The notes: generated by a model not told the origin, from the letters alone. Positions 11,726 to 20,717 are shown, counted from the stretch's first letter. The stretch is 64,000 nucleotides of DNA from CAXQZU01 sp964228555 (GCA_964228555.1 CAXQZU010000052.1:1-64000), one strand, 5' to 3'. A program made the numbers and translations.

Positions 11726-13242
11726 CGCGCGCCGGCTCCCGGCGCCGCGGGCAGCGGCTCGGGCACGGCGGGCTGGGCAGGCGGGGCGGACGGGGCTGCG
11801 ACGGGCCCGGCAGGCACGGCCTGCGCCGGCGGGCCGCGCACGTCGGCGTCCCACCCACCCCCCAGCGCGCGGTAGAGGCGCACCACGGCCAGCAGCTCCT
11901 CGCGCTTGGCCATCGCCATCTGCAGCTGGGCGGGGAACAGCTCCCGCTGGGCATCCAGCACCTCGAAGTACGAGGCGAGGTCGCCCTCGAAGCGCTGCGT
12001 GGCCAGCTCGAGGCCGCGGCGGCGTGCGGCCACCTGCTGCACCTGCGCCTCCACCACCTGCCGCGCGTGGGTGAGCACGGCCAGTGCATCGGCCACGTCG
12101 CGGAACGCGCCCTGCGCCGCGCGGCGCCAGGCCGCCTCGGCCTCGCGCACGCGCGCCCGCGCAGCCTGTTCCTGCGCTGCGAGCCGGCCCCCGCTCAGCA
12201 ACGGTGCCACGAGGCTGCCGCCCAGCGACCACACCAGCGCGTCGGGCGTGGCCAGCGACCTGAGGTCCTCGCTCTGCCCTCCCGCCGAGGCCGTGAGCGC
12301 GATGCGCGGGAGGCGGTCGGCGCGGGCCACGCCCACGCGCGCCACGGCCGCCTTGAGCTGCTCCTCGGCCGCGCGCACGTCCGGTCGCCGCTCCAGCAGG
12401 GTGGAAGGCAGTCCCGCAGGCACGTGCGGCGCCACGCGCGCAGCATCCAGGGGTGCGCCCCGCTCGATGGGACCCGGCATGCGGCCCAGCAGCAGGCACA
12501 GCTGGTGCTCCTTCTGGGCCACGAGCGCCTCGAACATGGGCACATCGGCCTCCACGTCCGCGAGGTCGCCCGCGGCACGGGCCACCTCCAGCTCGCTGCC
12601 GATGCCCCCGTCCAGCCGGCGCTTGAACAGGTCGCGGGTGCTGCGGCGCGCCACCACGGTGTCGCGCGTGATGGCCAGCTGCCAGTCCAGCGCCAGCAGC
12701 TCGAGGTAGGCCGTGCCCACCTCGGCCACGAGCGACACCAGCACGGCCCGGCGCCCGTGCTCGCTGGAGAGCCAGTCGGCCCAGGCGGCCTCCGTGCCAC
12801 GGCGCACGCGGCCCCACAGGTCCAGCTCCCAGCTGGCCCCGAGGCCCACGGCGATGGACGAGCGCACGCGGTTGCTCAGCGGGAAGGGGCTGCCGGCCTG
12901 CGAGTAGCCCTGCCGCTGCAGGCCGTCCTGGAGGTCCAGCTGCGGCAACGCCTGCGCGCGCGAGAGGCCGATGGAGGCCTGCACGGCCTCGACGCGTGCG
13001 GCGGCCTGCTCGAGGTCCTGGTTGCGCGCCACGGCCTCCTGCACCAGCCGCACCAGGGCGGGGTCGCCGTAGGCTTGCCACCAGCCCGGGTCGTCCGCTG
13101 CGGCCGCGACGGCCTCTCCGCGGAAGGAGGCCGGCACGCCGGCGTCCGGGCGCACGTAGGCCGGTCCGGGCGCGCGACAGGCGCCCAGCGCGGCCAGCGC
13201 CAGCACGGCCAGGCTCACGCGCACCAGGGCAGCAGCGGGCAT
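11722..13242 (-). CDS. Outer-membrane efflux lipoprotein, NodT/OprM family
   Basis: 506 aa TolC-like outer-membrane channel subunit of a tripartite exporter. The signal peptide ends in lipobox LGAC with lipidated Cys22. Two internally similar halves have long helices (VQEAVARNQDLEQAAARVEA; LLERRPDVRAAEEQLKAAVA, the family hallmark) and LSGGRLAAQ. A Pro/Ala-rich tail of about 35 residues follows. The ATG is backed by GGGAGGG upstream. No membrane-fusion or RND pump gene adjoins it, so its partners lie elsewhere. The stop overlaps that of the NTF2-like gene. Confidence 0.9.
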   Translation of the reverse strand: MPAAALVRVSLAVLALAALGACRAPGPAYVRPDAGVPASFRGEAVAAAADDPGWWQAYGDPALVRLVQEAVARNQDLEQAAARVEAVQASIGLSRAQALPQLDLQDGLQRQGYSQAGSPFPLSNRVRSSIAVGLGASWELDLWGRVRRGTEAAWADWLSSEHGRRAVLVSLVAEVGTAYLELLALDWQLAITRDTVVARRSTRDLFKRRLDGGIGSELEVARAAGDLADVEADVPMFEALVAQKEHQLCLLLGRMPGPIERGAPLDAARVAPHVPAGLPSTLLERRPDVRAAEEQLKAAVARVGVARADRLPRIALTASAGGQSEDLRSLATPDALVWSLGGSLVAPLLSGGRLAAQEQAARARVREAEAAWRRAAQGAFRDVADALAVLTHARQVVEAQVQQVAARRRGLELATQRFEGDLASYFEVLDAQRELFPAQLQMAMAKREELLAVVRLYRALGGGWDADVRGPPAQAVPAGPVAAPSAPPAQPAVPEPLPAAPGAGAR

Positions 13243-13355
13243 GGCCAGTCCCTCCCGGATCGAGGCGGGGCCCTGCGCAGGCCTGCCCGCCCGCCAGCAT
13301 CGCCGGGCCGGGGCCGGCCTGCGGCCCTTTGCAACGGGTGCACCCACCCCGGGCT

Positions 13356-13375
13356 GTCCGGGGCCCGGCCCGGAC
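13356..13375 (-). terminator. Hairpin after the universal stress protein gene
   Basis: Perfect arms GTCCGGG/CCCGGAC with a 6-nt loop, 5 nt downstream of the stop of the minus-strand gene starting at 13826. No T-run follows. Confidence 0.35.
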
Positions 13376-13379
13376 CCGT

Positions 13380-13826
13380 TCAGCGCACCAGGAGCACCGG
13401 GCACTTCGTGCTGCGCAACACGCGCTCGGCCACGCTGCCCAGCAGGAAGTGCTTCACGCCCGTGCGCCCGTGCGTGGAGAGCACCAGCAGCGAGGGCGTG
13501 AGCGCGGCGACCGTCTTGCTGATCTCCAGCGCCGGCTCGCCCGCCCGCACCTGCAGGTCCACCTTGAGGCCTGCGGCCCGCAGCGGCTCGGCGCGCCGCG
13601 CCAGTTCCGACTCCACCTTCTTGTGCGCCTCGGCCATCTGCGCCGGCGTGGGCGAGGGGTAGTAGTGCGCGTAGAGCGCACTGGGCGCCACCGGCACCTC
13701 CACCACGCTGAGCAGCACCAGCGGCCGCGCCAGCGCCCGGGCGAGGTCGCCGGCCCGGGAAAGCGCCTCGTCGCCCAGCGGCGAGAGGTCGGTGGTGACG
13801 AGGATGGGTCCTTGGGTCAGGGCCAT
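13380..13826 (-). CDS. Universal stress protein, UspA family
   Basis: 148 aa single-domain USP, ATP-binding type: the C-terminal STHGRTGVKHFLLGSVAERV matches the G-2x-G-9x-G-S/T nucleotide loop, and LVTTDLSP opens the fold. Such proteins help cells survive stress, but the exact activity is not readable. A -10-like TAGGCT at 13860-13865 (minus) would give a leader of about 27 nt. Confidence 0.9.
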   Translation of the reverse strand: MALTQGPILVTTDLSPLGDEALSRAGDLARALARPLVLLSVVEVPVAPSALYAHYYPSPTPAQMAEAHKKVESELARRAEPLRAAGLKVDLQVRAGEPALEISKTVAALTPSLLVLSTHGRTGVKHFLLGSVAERVLRSTKCPVLLVR

Positions 13827-13988
13827 GGCTGTCTCCCGGCGCCCGTGCAGCGCGGGGGCAGCCTACCACCCACCCAAGGGTGGCCTGCGGGACCCCGGAC
13901 GGCAGGACCGGATTCAGTGCCCACCCTGCGCACATCCGATAGGGTCTGTCTGGAGGCTGCCGGGCGGCAGCCTCGCGGGAGGACCGGC

Positions 13989-14972
13989 GTGCTCGAGCCC
14001 ACGCTCTGGATCGTGCTTTCGCTGGTGGTGCTCTCGCTGGGCGCCGAGGCCTTGGTGCGGGGATCGTCGGCCGTGGCGCGGCGGCTGGGCCTCTCGCCCT
14101 TCGTGATCGGCCTCACGGTGGTGGGCTTCGGGACCTCGTCGCCCGAGATGTTCGCCTCGATCTCGGCCGGCCTCCAGGGGGCCGGCGACATCGCCGTGGG
14201 CAACGTGGTCGGCAGCAACATCTTCAACATCGCCGTCATCCTCGGCTTCGTGGCGCTGATCAAGCCCATCCCGGTCCCGATGGCGCTGCTGCGGGGCGAG
14301 GCCCTGCCGTTGCTGCTCACCGCGAGCCTGCCGTGGCTGGCCTTGCTGTTCCCCGGCGCGCTGCTCCCGCGCTGGCTGGGCGTGCTGATGCTGCTGGGGC
14401 TCGTGGCGTACGTGGTGCGGGCCTACCGTGCGGGCCGTGCGCAGGCGCACGAGCCGGCCACCGAGTCGCGCGCCGAGGCCGACCTCAAGGGCGCGACGCC
14501 CGAGGCTGTAGCGCACCCGCTGCGCAGCGCCGCCTTCATCCTCGTGGGCCTCGGCCTGCTGGTCCTGGGCGCCGACCTGCTGGTGGACAACGCGGTCATC
14601 ATCGCCAAGCTCTGGGGCGTCTCCGACCTCGCCATCGGCCTCACCATCGTCGCGGGCGGAACCAGCATGCCGGAGCTGGTCACGTCGCTGGTGGCCGCCC
14701 TGCGCGGGCGCAGCGACATCGCCGTGGGCAACGTGGTGGGCAGCAACGTGTTCAACATCCTGGGCGTGCTGGGCGCCACCAGCGTGATCACGCCGCAGCG
14801 CGTGGCACCGCAGATCCTGCGCCTGGACACGCCCGTGATGCTGCTGGCCACGGTGCTGCTGCTGTCCCTGAGCGCCTGGCGCGGCCGGATCACGCGCGGC
14901 GAGGGCCTGCTGCTGGCGGCGGGCTGGATCGGCTACACCATCGTGCTGATGTCGGCGCCCTCCGGCACCTAG
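13989..14972 (+). CDS. Calcium/sodium antiporter, CaCA family (YrbG-like)
   Basis: 327 aa inner-membrane cation exchanger. Two inverted halves each carry an alpha motif: VGFGTSSPEMFASISAGLQG with GNVVGSNIFNIAVILG, and VAGGTSMPELVTSLVAALRG with GNVVGSNVFNILGVLG. The conserved Glu of each GTSxPE is present. About ten hydrophobic segments flank a short cytoplasmic linker (about 140-165). It starts at GTG with GGGAGGA 6 nt upstream. A -10-like TAGGGT lies near 13938. The transported ion pair is inferred from the family. Confidence 0.92.
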   Translation: MLEPTLWIVLSLVVLSLGAEALVRGSSAVARRLGLSPFVIGLTVVGFGTSSPEMFASISAGLQGAGDIAVGNVVGSNIFNIAVILGFVALIKPIPVPMALLRGEALPLLLTASLPWLALLFPGALLPRWLGVLMLLGLVAYVVRAYRAGRAQAHEPATESRAEADLKGATPEAVAHPLRSAAFILVGLGLLVLGADLLVDNAVIIAKLWGVSDLAIGLTIVAGGTSMPELVTSLVAALRGRSDIAVGNVVGSNVFNILGVLGATSVITPQRVAPQILRLDTPVMLLATVLLLSLSAWRGRITRGEGLLLAAGWIGYTIVLMSAPSGT

Positions 14973-15019
14973 GCCACGCACGCCGTCCGCCGCCGGTGCC
15001 GCCGCCGCGGGCGCGGCCG

Positions 15020-15025
15020 TAGGAT
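15020..15025 (+). promoter_or_regulatory. -10-like TAGGAT of the pxp operon
   Basis: TAGGAT followed by exactly 6 nt and the GTG of pxpB at 15032, with no Shine-Dalgarno. Predicts a leaderless pxpB mRNA. No convincing -35 is visible. Confidence 0.4.
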
Positions 15026-15031
15026 GCGCGC

Positions 15032-15754
15032 GTGCCCTCGAGCCCGACTGCCGTGCCGCAGGTTGCCTGGGTGGGCGGCCACGCCTTGCGCGTGCGGCCC
15101 GCGGCCCCCAGCGAGGACGGGCGCGGCGAGCAGGTGCATGCCCTGTGCGCCGCGCTGGCCGAAGCCCGCATCGAGGGCGTGCTGGACCTCGTGCCGGCGT
15201 GGGAGAGCCTGCTGGTGGTGCTCGACGAGCACGCGGCAGGGCTGGAGCAGGTGGAAGCCGAGGTGGTGCGCGTGCTGGCGGGCGCGGGGCTCGCTGCCGG
15301 GAAGCCGGCCGCCACGCGCACGCACGTGCTCCCCGTGTGCACCTGCGCGGCCTGCGCGCCCGACCGAGACGAGGTGGCCCGTGCCGCCGGGCTCGACGCC
15401 CGCGAGGTGGGCGCACGCTTGCTCGCCCCCACCTACGTGGTGCAGATGCTGGGCTTCACGCCCGGCTTCCCCTACCTGCGCGGCCTCGACGAGGGGCTGC
15501 GCGTCCCGCGGCTGCCCTCGCCACGGCGGGAGGTGCCGGCCGGCAGCGTGGCCGTGGCGGGTGCGCAGGCCGGCATCTACCCCGCCGCCACGCCGGGAGG
15601 CTGGCGCCTGCTGGGGCGCACGCCCCACAGGCTGTTCGATGCCTCGCAGTCCCCCTGCGCTGCGCTGGCCGCAGGCGACCGGGTGCGCCTGCAGCAGGTG
15701 ACGCACGAGGAGGCATGGCCGGCGGCGGCTCCCGGGCCCGCGGGGAGGCGCTGA
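15032..15754 (+). CDS. pxpB: 5-oxoprolinase subunit PxpB (KipI-like)
   Basis: 240 aa. With PxpA and PxpC it forms the ATP-dependent 5-oxoprolinase that opens pyroglutamate to glutamate. Family motifs: LGFTPGFPYLRGLDEGL and VPAGSVAVAGAQAGIYP, then GGWRLLGRTP. The only plausible start is GTG, 6 nt after a -10-like hexamer. First gene of pxpB-pxpC-pxpA; 1 nt separates it from pxpC. Confidence 0.93.
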   Translation: MPSSPTAVPQVAWVGGHALRVRPAAPSEDGRGEQVHALCAALAEARIEGVLDLVPAWESLLVVLDEHAAGLEQVEAEVVRVLAGAGLAAGKPAATRTHVLPVCTCAACAPDRDEVARAAGLDAREVGARLLAPTYVVQMLGFTPGFPYLRGLDEGLRVPRLPSPRREVPAGSVAVAGAQAGIYPAATPGGWRLLGRTPHRLFDASQSPCAALAAGDRVRLQQVTHEEAWPAAAPGPAGRR

Positions 15755-15755
15755 G

Positions 15756-16730
15756 ATGGCCTCGCTGCACGTGCTGGAGGCGGGCCTGTGCACCAGCGTG
15801 CAAGACCTGGGCCGCCCCGGCCAGGCCGCCCTCGGCGTGGCCCGCTCGGGCGCGGCGGACACGCTCTCGCTGCGGCTGGCCAATCGCCTCGTCGGCAACG
15901 AGGACGGCGCCGCCGCCCTAGAGCTCACGCTCACGGGCGGGCGCTACCGCGTGCAGGGTGGGGCACGCGTGGCGCTGGCGGGCACGCCGATGGAGCTGCG
16001 CCTGCACGCGCCGGGTGCAGCGCCCTGCATGCTGGCGCCCTTCACCCCGCACGACCTGCCGGAGGGCAGCGAGCTGGAGGTGGGCCCTGCGCGCATGGGT
16101 GCGCGCGCGTGCCTGGCCCTCGCAGGCGGCGTGCAGCAGGACGAGGTGCTCGGCAGCCGCAGCGTGCACCTGCCCAGCGGGCTGGGCGGGCGCGCACTGC
16201 GCGCCGGCGACACGCTGCGCCTGCACTCCCTGCCCCGCACCCCGGCGAGGGCCGGGCTGGATGCGGCGGCGCAGGCCGAGGTGCTGGCCTGGCTGATGGC
16301 TGCGCACGTGCGTGCCACGGAGGGCGGGCATGCCGACCGCTTCGACGAGCCTGCACGCGCCCTGTTCTGGGGCAGCGCCTGGCGCGTGGGATCGCAGGGC
16401 AACCGCATGGGCGTGCGCATGGAGGGACCCGCCGTGCGGCCCCCGGGCGAGGGTCGCCTGCCGACCGAGGGGATGCCGCTGGGCGCCGTGCAGGTGCCCC
16501 GCGCCGGCGAGGCCATCGTGCTGCTGTGCGACGCGCCGCCCACGGGCGGCTACCCCGTGATCGCCTGCCTGTGCGCGGCGGACCTGCCTCGCGCCGCGCA
16601 GTGGCGCCCGGGCGAGCAGGTCCGCATGGTGCCCGTGGCGCCGGAGGAGGCGCGCCGCATCACGCGCGAGCGAGCAGCGCGCCTGGATGCCCTGTGCCCG
16701 CCGGTGGCCGCGAGCCGGGTGCCCGCATGA
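15756..16730 (+). CDS. pxpC: 5-oxoprolinase subunit PxpC (KipA-like)
   Basis: 324 aa biotin-independent carboxylase-like subunit of 5-oxoprolinase. Family text includes TSVQDLGRPG, ARSGAADTLSLRLANRLVGN and PTGGYPVIACL; the segment RVGSQGNRMGVRMEGP is diagnostic. The start is 1 nt after the pxpB stop, and the stop overlaps the pxpA start as ATGA, so the three are translationally coupled. Confidence 0.93.
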   Translation: MASLHVLEAGLCTSVQDLGRPGQAALGVARSGAADTLSLRLANRLVGNEDGAAALELTLTGGRYRVQGGARVALAGTPMELRLHAPGAAPCMLAPFTPHDLPEGSELEVGPARMGARACLALAGGVQQDEVLGSRSVHLPSGLGGRALRAGDTLRLHSLPRTPARAGLDAAAQAEVLAWLMAAHVRATEGGHADRFDEPARALFWGSAWRVGSQGNRMGVRMEGPAVRPPGEGRLPTEGMPLGAVQVPRAGEAIVLLCDAPPTGGYPVIACLCAADLPRAAQWRPGEQVRMVPVAPEEARRITRERAARLDALCPPVAASRVPA

Positions 16731-17485
16731 GCCTCGTGCTGGACCTCAACTGCGACATGGGCGAGGACCCCGCGGCCACCGACCTCGACGAGGCGCTGCT
16801 GGGCTGGGTGACCAGCGCCAACGTGGCCTGTGGCGGCCATGCCGGGGACGAGGCCTCGATGCGCCGGCTGGCACGGCTGTGCCGCGCGCACGGCGTGGCG
16901 CTGGGCGCGCACCCGGCCTACCCCGACCGCCACGGCTTCGGGCGACGCAGCCTGCCGCTCGCCGGCCCCGCCCTGCGGGACGCGGTGCTGCAGCAGGTGC
17001 AGGCGCTGGCGGCTTGCGCGCAGGCGGAGGGCGCGACGCTGGGGCATGTCAAGCCCCACGGCGCGCTCTACCACGACGCCTCGCGCTCGCCGGAGGTGGC
17101 GCACGCCATCGCCGACGCGGTGGAGCAGGTGGACGGACGCCTCGTGCTCGTGGCGCAGGCCGGCAGCGCGGCGCTGTCGCTGTGGCGCGCGCGCGGGCGG
17201 CGGGTGGCGGCGGAGGCCTTCGTGGACCGCGCCTACGGCGCCGACGGCCGCCTCGTGGCCCGCGGCCAGCCGGGCGCGTTGCTCACCGACCCGCAGGCCG
17301 CCGCCGCGCAGGCGCTGGCCCTCGCCCGCGGGCGCCTGCACGCCGGGGGCGCGAGCCTCGCGGTGCACGCCGACACGCTGTGCCTGCACGCCGACACGCC
17401 GGGCTCGCTGGCCATCGCCCGCACGGTGCGCGAACGGCTGGCCGAGGCCGGCTTCGCCGTGCGCTCGCCCGGCGAGGGCGGCTAG
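16727..17485 (+). CDS. pxpA: 5-oxoprolinase subunit PxpA (LamB/YcsF family)
   Basis: 252 aa. Clear motifs: LDLNCDMGED, SANVACGGHAGD, GAHPAYPDRHGFGRR and HVKPHGALYHDA, the metal/active-site loops of the LamB/YcsF family. It works with PxpB and PxpC. The ATG overlaps the pxpC TGA by ATGA. Its TAG stop lies in the CTAG (17482-17485) that is also the stop of the convergent photolyase gene. Confidence 0.94.
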   Translation: MSLVLDLNCDMGEDPAATDLDEALLGWVTSANVACGGHAGDEASMRRLARLCRAHGVALGAHPAYPDRHGFGRRSLPLAGPALRDAVLQQVQALAACAQAEGATLGHVKPHGALYHDASRSPEVAHAIADAVEQVDGRLVLVAQAGSAALSLWRARGRRVAAEAFVDRAYGADGRLVARGQPGALLTDPQAAAAQALALARGRLHAGGASLAVHADTLCLHADTPGSLAIARTVRERLAEAGFAVRSPGEGG

Positions 17486-19122
17486 CGAGGCGGGCTGCGC
17501 CGGGCACGCCGGGCCGGCGGCCGCGCCGCGGCGGGCGCAGGCGCCACCGGGCTGGCTGCGGCCTGCGCCGCACGGTGCGCGCGCGCCGCAGACTGGATGG
17601 CCTTGCGCTCGGCCGGCGAGAGCCGCGCCAGGTTCTTCACCTGCAGCCCCATGCGCGGATTGCGGGCGAGGCGTGCCTCGTGGCGCATGAGGAAGTCCCA
17701 GTAGAGCGTCGTGAAGGGGCAGGCCTGCGCGCCCGTGGCCTTGGCGGGGTCGTAGGGGCAGGCCGCGCAGTGGTTGCTCATGCGCTCGATGTACTTGCCC
17801 GTGGCCACGTAGGGCTTGGACGCCATCAGGCCCCCATCGGCATGCTGGCTCATGCCCAGCACGTTGGGCAGCTCCACCCACTCCACCGCGTCGACGTACA
17901 CCGCCAGGTACCACGCGTGCACCTGCTGGGGAGCCACGCCCAGCATCAGCGTGTAGAGCCCGGTCACCATCAGGCGCTGGATGTGGTGCGCGTAGCCCAG
18001 CGCGAGGGTCTGGCCCAGCGCGTCGGCAAGGCAGCGCATCGGCACCTTGCCCGTCCAGAACCAGGCCGGCAGCGGCTCGGCCGCGCCCAGCGCGTTGCGC
18101 TCCAGGTAGCCCGGCATCTGCGTCCAGTAGATGCCGCGCACGTACTCCCGCCAGCCCAGCACCTGGCGGATGAAGCCCTCGGCCGAGGCCAGCGGGACGG
18201 CACCCGAGCGGTAGGCGGCCTCGGCCGCACCCACCACCTCGCGGGGGTCGAGCAGCTTGAGGTTGAGGGCAGCCGAGAGCCGCGAGTGGAAAAGCCACGG
18301 CTCGCCCGACCACATGGCGTCCTGCCACTCGCCAAACCACGGCAGCCGGTGGCGCACGAAGTCCTGCAGCGCCTGCCGCGCCTCGGCCTGCGTCACGGGC
18401 CAGTCGAAGTGCTCGAGGCTGCCCGGGTGGCTGGCGAAGCGCGTGGCCACCAGCGCCAGCACCTCGCGGGTGCAGGCGTCGGGCGGGAAGGCCCGCGGCG
18501 GGGCATGCAGCGCCGGCCCCTCCTTGCCGAACGAGGACCGGTTGTCGGCGTCGTAGTTCCACTCGCCGCCCTCGGGCCCGCCGCCGGCGTCCAGCAGCAC
18601 GCCATGCTTGCGTCGCAGCTCGCGGTACCACCACTCCTGCCGCACCTGCTTGCGGCCCTCGGCGTGCTCGCGGAACTCCTCCACCGTGGCGTAGAAGTGC
18701 CGGTCGGGGCGCACCTCCAGCGGGACGCCCGCCTGCTGCGCCGCGCGCGCGAGGTCCTGCGCCACGCGCCACTCGCCCGGCTCGACCACGACGAGGCGCT
18801 GCGGGCGCAGGCGCTGGATGCTGCGCGCGAGCTCGCTCGCGAGGGACTGCGAGTTGCCCGCCTCGTCGAGCGCGGCGTACTCCACGGTCCAGCCGCGGGC
18901 ACGCAGGGCATCCCGGAAGTGGCGCATGGCGGCCAGGAACAGCGCGATGCGCACCTTGCTGGACCACACGTGCGTGGACTCGCCCGCCACCTCGGCCATC
19001 CACACCCGGTCCACGCGCGGGTCCAGCCCGTCGAAGGCCGCCGAGCGCTCGTCGAGCTGGTCCCCCAGCACGAGCACGAGGTGACGGCAGCCGATGGGTG
19101 CGGTGCGGGCCATGGGCGGCAT
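17482..19122 (-). CDS. Iron-sulfur bacterial photolyase/cryptochrome (FeS-BCP type)
   Basis: 546 aa flavoprotein of the family that includes Agrobacterium PhrB, which repairs (6-4) photoproducts with light. The N-terminal Rossmann part (HLVLVLGDQLDER) is followed by a helical FAD domain; YWTQMPGYLERNALG and MVTGLYTLMLG are family-like. Four Cys for a 4Fe-4S cluster are in place: MRC, then CAAC and ACP near the end. A basic Ala-rich tail of about 45 residues follows. The ATG at 19122 is 1 nt after the cupin stop; ATG 19113 is an alternative. Convergent with pxpA through a shared CTAG. Confidence 0.9.
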   Translation of the reverse strand: MPPMARTAPIGCRHLVLVLGDQLDERSAAFDGLDPRVDRVWMAEVAGESTHVWSSKVRIALFLAAMRHFRDALRARGWTVEYAALDEAGNSQSLASELARSIQRLRPQRLVVVEPGEWRVAQDLARAAQQAGVPLEVRPDRHFYATVEEFREHAEGRKQVRQEWWYRELRRKHGVLLDAGGGPEGGEWNYDADNRSSFGKEGPALHAPPRAFPPDACTREVLALVATRFASHPGSLEHFDWPVTQAEARQALQDFVRHRLPWFGEWQDAMWSGEPWLFHSRLSAALNLKLLDPREVVGAAEAAYRSGAVPLASAEGFIRQVLGWREYVRGIYWTQMPGYLERNALGAAEPLPAWFWTGKVPMRCLADALGQTLALGYAHHIQRLMVTGLYTLMLGVAPQQVHAWYLAVYVDAVEWVELPNVLGMSQHADGGLMASKPYVATGKYIERMSNHCAACPYDPAKATGAQACPFTTLYWDFLMRHEARLARNPRMGLQVKNLARLSPAERKAIQSAARAHRAAQAAASPVAPAPAAARPPARRARRSPPR

Positions 19123-19123
19123 C

Positions 19124-19573
19124 CTAGGGCGTGGCCGCAGCCACCGGCGGCTGCCAGCCCGGCGCCGCCATCCGGAAGCCTGCGAACTCGAAGCCCGGCA
19201 CGACGGTGGCCCCCACCAGCGTCCACGCACCCAGGCTGCGGGCAGCCTGCCAGCGCCCGGCCGCGATGAGCACTTGCGGGCGCTGGCCCGCGGCGAGGTC
19301 CATGCCCAGCACGGCCGTGTCCACGGCGCTCGCTCCCTGCGACCACATGCGCAGCTCGAGGGGCGCGCCCGCGTGGAAGCACCACAGCTCGGCGGCGTCC
19401 ACCTGGTGCCACGCCGAGCGCTCGCCGGCTCGCAACAGGTAGTAGATCGAGGTGGCTTGCGCGCGACCGCCCGCCGGCGCGGGCTCGCGCCACGTCTCGC
19501 GGTAGGCGCCGCCTTCCGGGTGCGGCACGAGGCCCAGCCGCTCGATCACGTCCTGCGCGCACAGGTCCGGCAT
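19124..19573 (-). CDS. Cupin domain protein, DUF985 type
   Basis: 149 aa single cupin. Text typical of DUF985/Cupin_5: HPEGGAYRETWR near the start, SIYYLLRAGERSAWHQV, ELWCFHAGAPLEL and LVGATVVPGFEFAGF. Function unknown; such proteins may bind sugars or metals. TACGGT at 19591-19596 (minus) fits a -10 and would give an 11-nt leader beginning with GGAGG. It is followed 1 nt later by the photolyase gene, so the two form an operon. Confidence 0.85.
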   Translation of the reverse strand: MPDLCAQDVIERLGLVPHPEGGAYRETWREPAPAGGRAQATSIYYLLRAGERSAWHQVDAAELWCFHAGAPLELRMWSQGASAVDTAVLGMDLAAGQRPQVLIAAGRWQAARSLGAWTLVGATVVPGFEFAGFRMAAPGWQPPVAAATP

Positions 19574-19655
19574 GCGGCACCTCCACCGCCACCGTACCCG
19601 TGGACGGCTTGGGCGGAAGCGGGGCGGCCCCGCGCCGGGCACGCCGCCTGTCGCG

Positions 19656-19661
19656 TACAGT
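19656..19661 (+). promoter_or_regulatory. -10-like TACAGT of the small membrane protein gene
   Basis: TACAGT (4 of 6 to consensus) with exactly 6 nt to the ATG at 19668 and no ribosome binding site between. Predicts a leaderless mRNA. Confidence 0.4.
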
Positions 19662-19667
19662 GCAGGC

Positions 19668-20069
19668 ATGGCGCGCGCCTGGCTGCTGCTGAACTCCGTG
19701 CTCTACCTCGTGCTGGGCGCGTGGTGCGCCCTGGACCCAGCCACCACCTCGCGCTTCGTGGGGCTGGAGCCCACCGGGCCCGCCGGGCACACCGAGTGGA
19801 TGGCGGTGTACGGCGGCCTCGAGCTGGGCCTCTGCGCCTTCTTCGCGTGGGCCGCCCTGCGGCCCGCACTGCAACAGGCCGGGCTGCTGTTCGGCCTGTG
19901 CCTCTACGGCGGCATCGTCCTGCTGCGCAGCGTGGCGGCCGTGCAGGTGAGCCTCGACTGCGACCTCTTCGCGATGGGCCCCGCCCTGGGCATGTGGCTG
20001 CTGGAAGTGCTGCTGCTGGGGAGCGGCCTGCTGGCGTGGCGGCGCCTGCCCGCGCGCGGCTCACCCTAG
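19668..20069 (+). CDS. Four-helix membrane protein, DUF4345-like
   Basis: 133 aa with four hydrophobic segments (about 4-22, 44-66, 71-90, 103-123). The pattern, with GLELGLCAFFAWAALRP in the second helix and WMAVYGG before it, resembles DUF4345 membrane proteins. Function unknown. The start is supported by the -10-like element 6 nt upstream; a longer reading begins upstream but has no membrane character. Followed 87 nt later by a lipoprotein gene with its own TAGCCT (20128-20133). Confidence 0.65.
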   Translation: MARAWLLLNSVLYLVLGAWCALDPATTSRFVGLEPTGPAGHTEWMAVYGGLELGLCAFFAWAALRPALQQAGLLFGLCLYGGIVLLRSVAAVQVSLDCDLFAMGPALGMWLLEVLLLGSGLLAWRRLPARGSP

Positions 20070-20156
20070 GCGCGACGCACCCCAGGCGCGGCCGCCACGG
20101 CAAGGCGGCACCGCAGCGCCCCCTCGGGTAGCCTCGCGGGGAGCGGAGGCACGCAC

Positions 20157-20717
20157 ATGCTGCTCAAGACCCTGCTCATCGTGGTGGCGCTGGTGATCGT
20201 GGCCGGCCTCGTGCTGGTGGGCTGCCAGGCGCCGCGGCACGTGCCCGCCCCCAAGGCCAGCCCCGTGGGCCAGCGCATGCCCACCGTCTCGGGCAAGGCG
20301 CTGGACGGCACGGCCATGACCCTGCCGCAAGACCTCGCGGGGCAGCCGGCGGTGATCCTCGTGGGCTACGTGCAGGCGGCGCAGGAGGACATCGACCCGT
20401 GGCTGGCCGGCTTGAAGGAGCGCGGCACGCCCGCGCGCGTGATCGAGCTGCCCACCATCCCCAGCCGCTTCTGGAGCACCTTCAGCGGCATGATCGACGG
20501 CGGCATGCGCAACGGGATTGCCAAGCCCCAGTGGGGCAGCGTGATGACGCTGTGGGGCGCGTCGGCCGACCCGCTGGTGGCCTTCCTGGGCAACGACAAC
20601 CCGCGGCTGGGCCGCGTGCTGCTGCTGGACCGGCAGGGCGTCGTGGTGTGGGTGCACGACCGGGGCTTCGACGCTGCGCGGCTGGCCGAGCTGGACGCCG
20701 CCGCCCGCAAGCTCTAG
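20157..20717 (+). CDS. Lipoprotein with thioredoxin-like fold, ATP10-like
   Basis: 186 aa. The signal peptide ends VLVGC (lipobox, Cys near residue 22). The body looks like a thioredoxin fold without CXXC: VSGKALDGTAMTLPQDLAGQ, then AVILVGYVQ where redox proteins have their active site, and RVLLLDRQGVVVWVHDRGFD at the end. The text between (IPSRFWSTFSGMIDGGMR) recalls the ATP10 assembly-factor family, which is a weak match from memory. GGAGCGGAGG precedes the ATG. It lies 16 nt before the TraB-like gene and is probably cotranscribed with it. Confidence 0.6.
   Translation: MLLKTLLIVVALVIVAGLVLVGCQAPRHVPAPKASPVGQRMPTVSGKALDGTAMTLPQDLAGQPAVILVGYVQAAQEDIDPWLAGLKERGTPARVIELPTIPSRFWSTFSGMIDGGMRNGIAKPQWGSVMTLWGASADPLVAFLGNDNPRLGRVLLLDRQGVVVWVHDRGFDAARLAELDAAARKL

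Noticed and set aside
12996..13988. Upstream extension of the CaCA antiporter
   Set aside because: The extension runs opposite the efflux and USP genes; the GTG with GGGAGGA gives the usual N-terminus.
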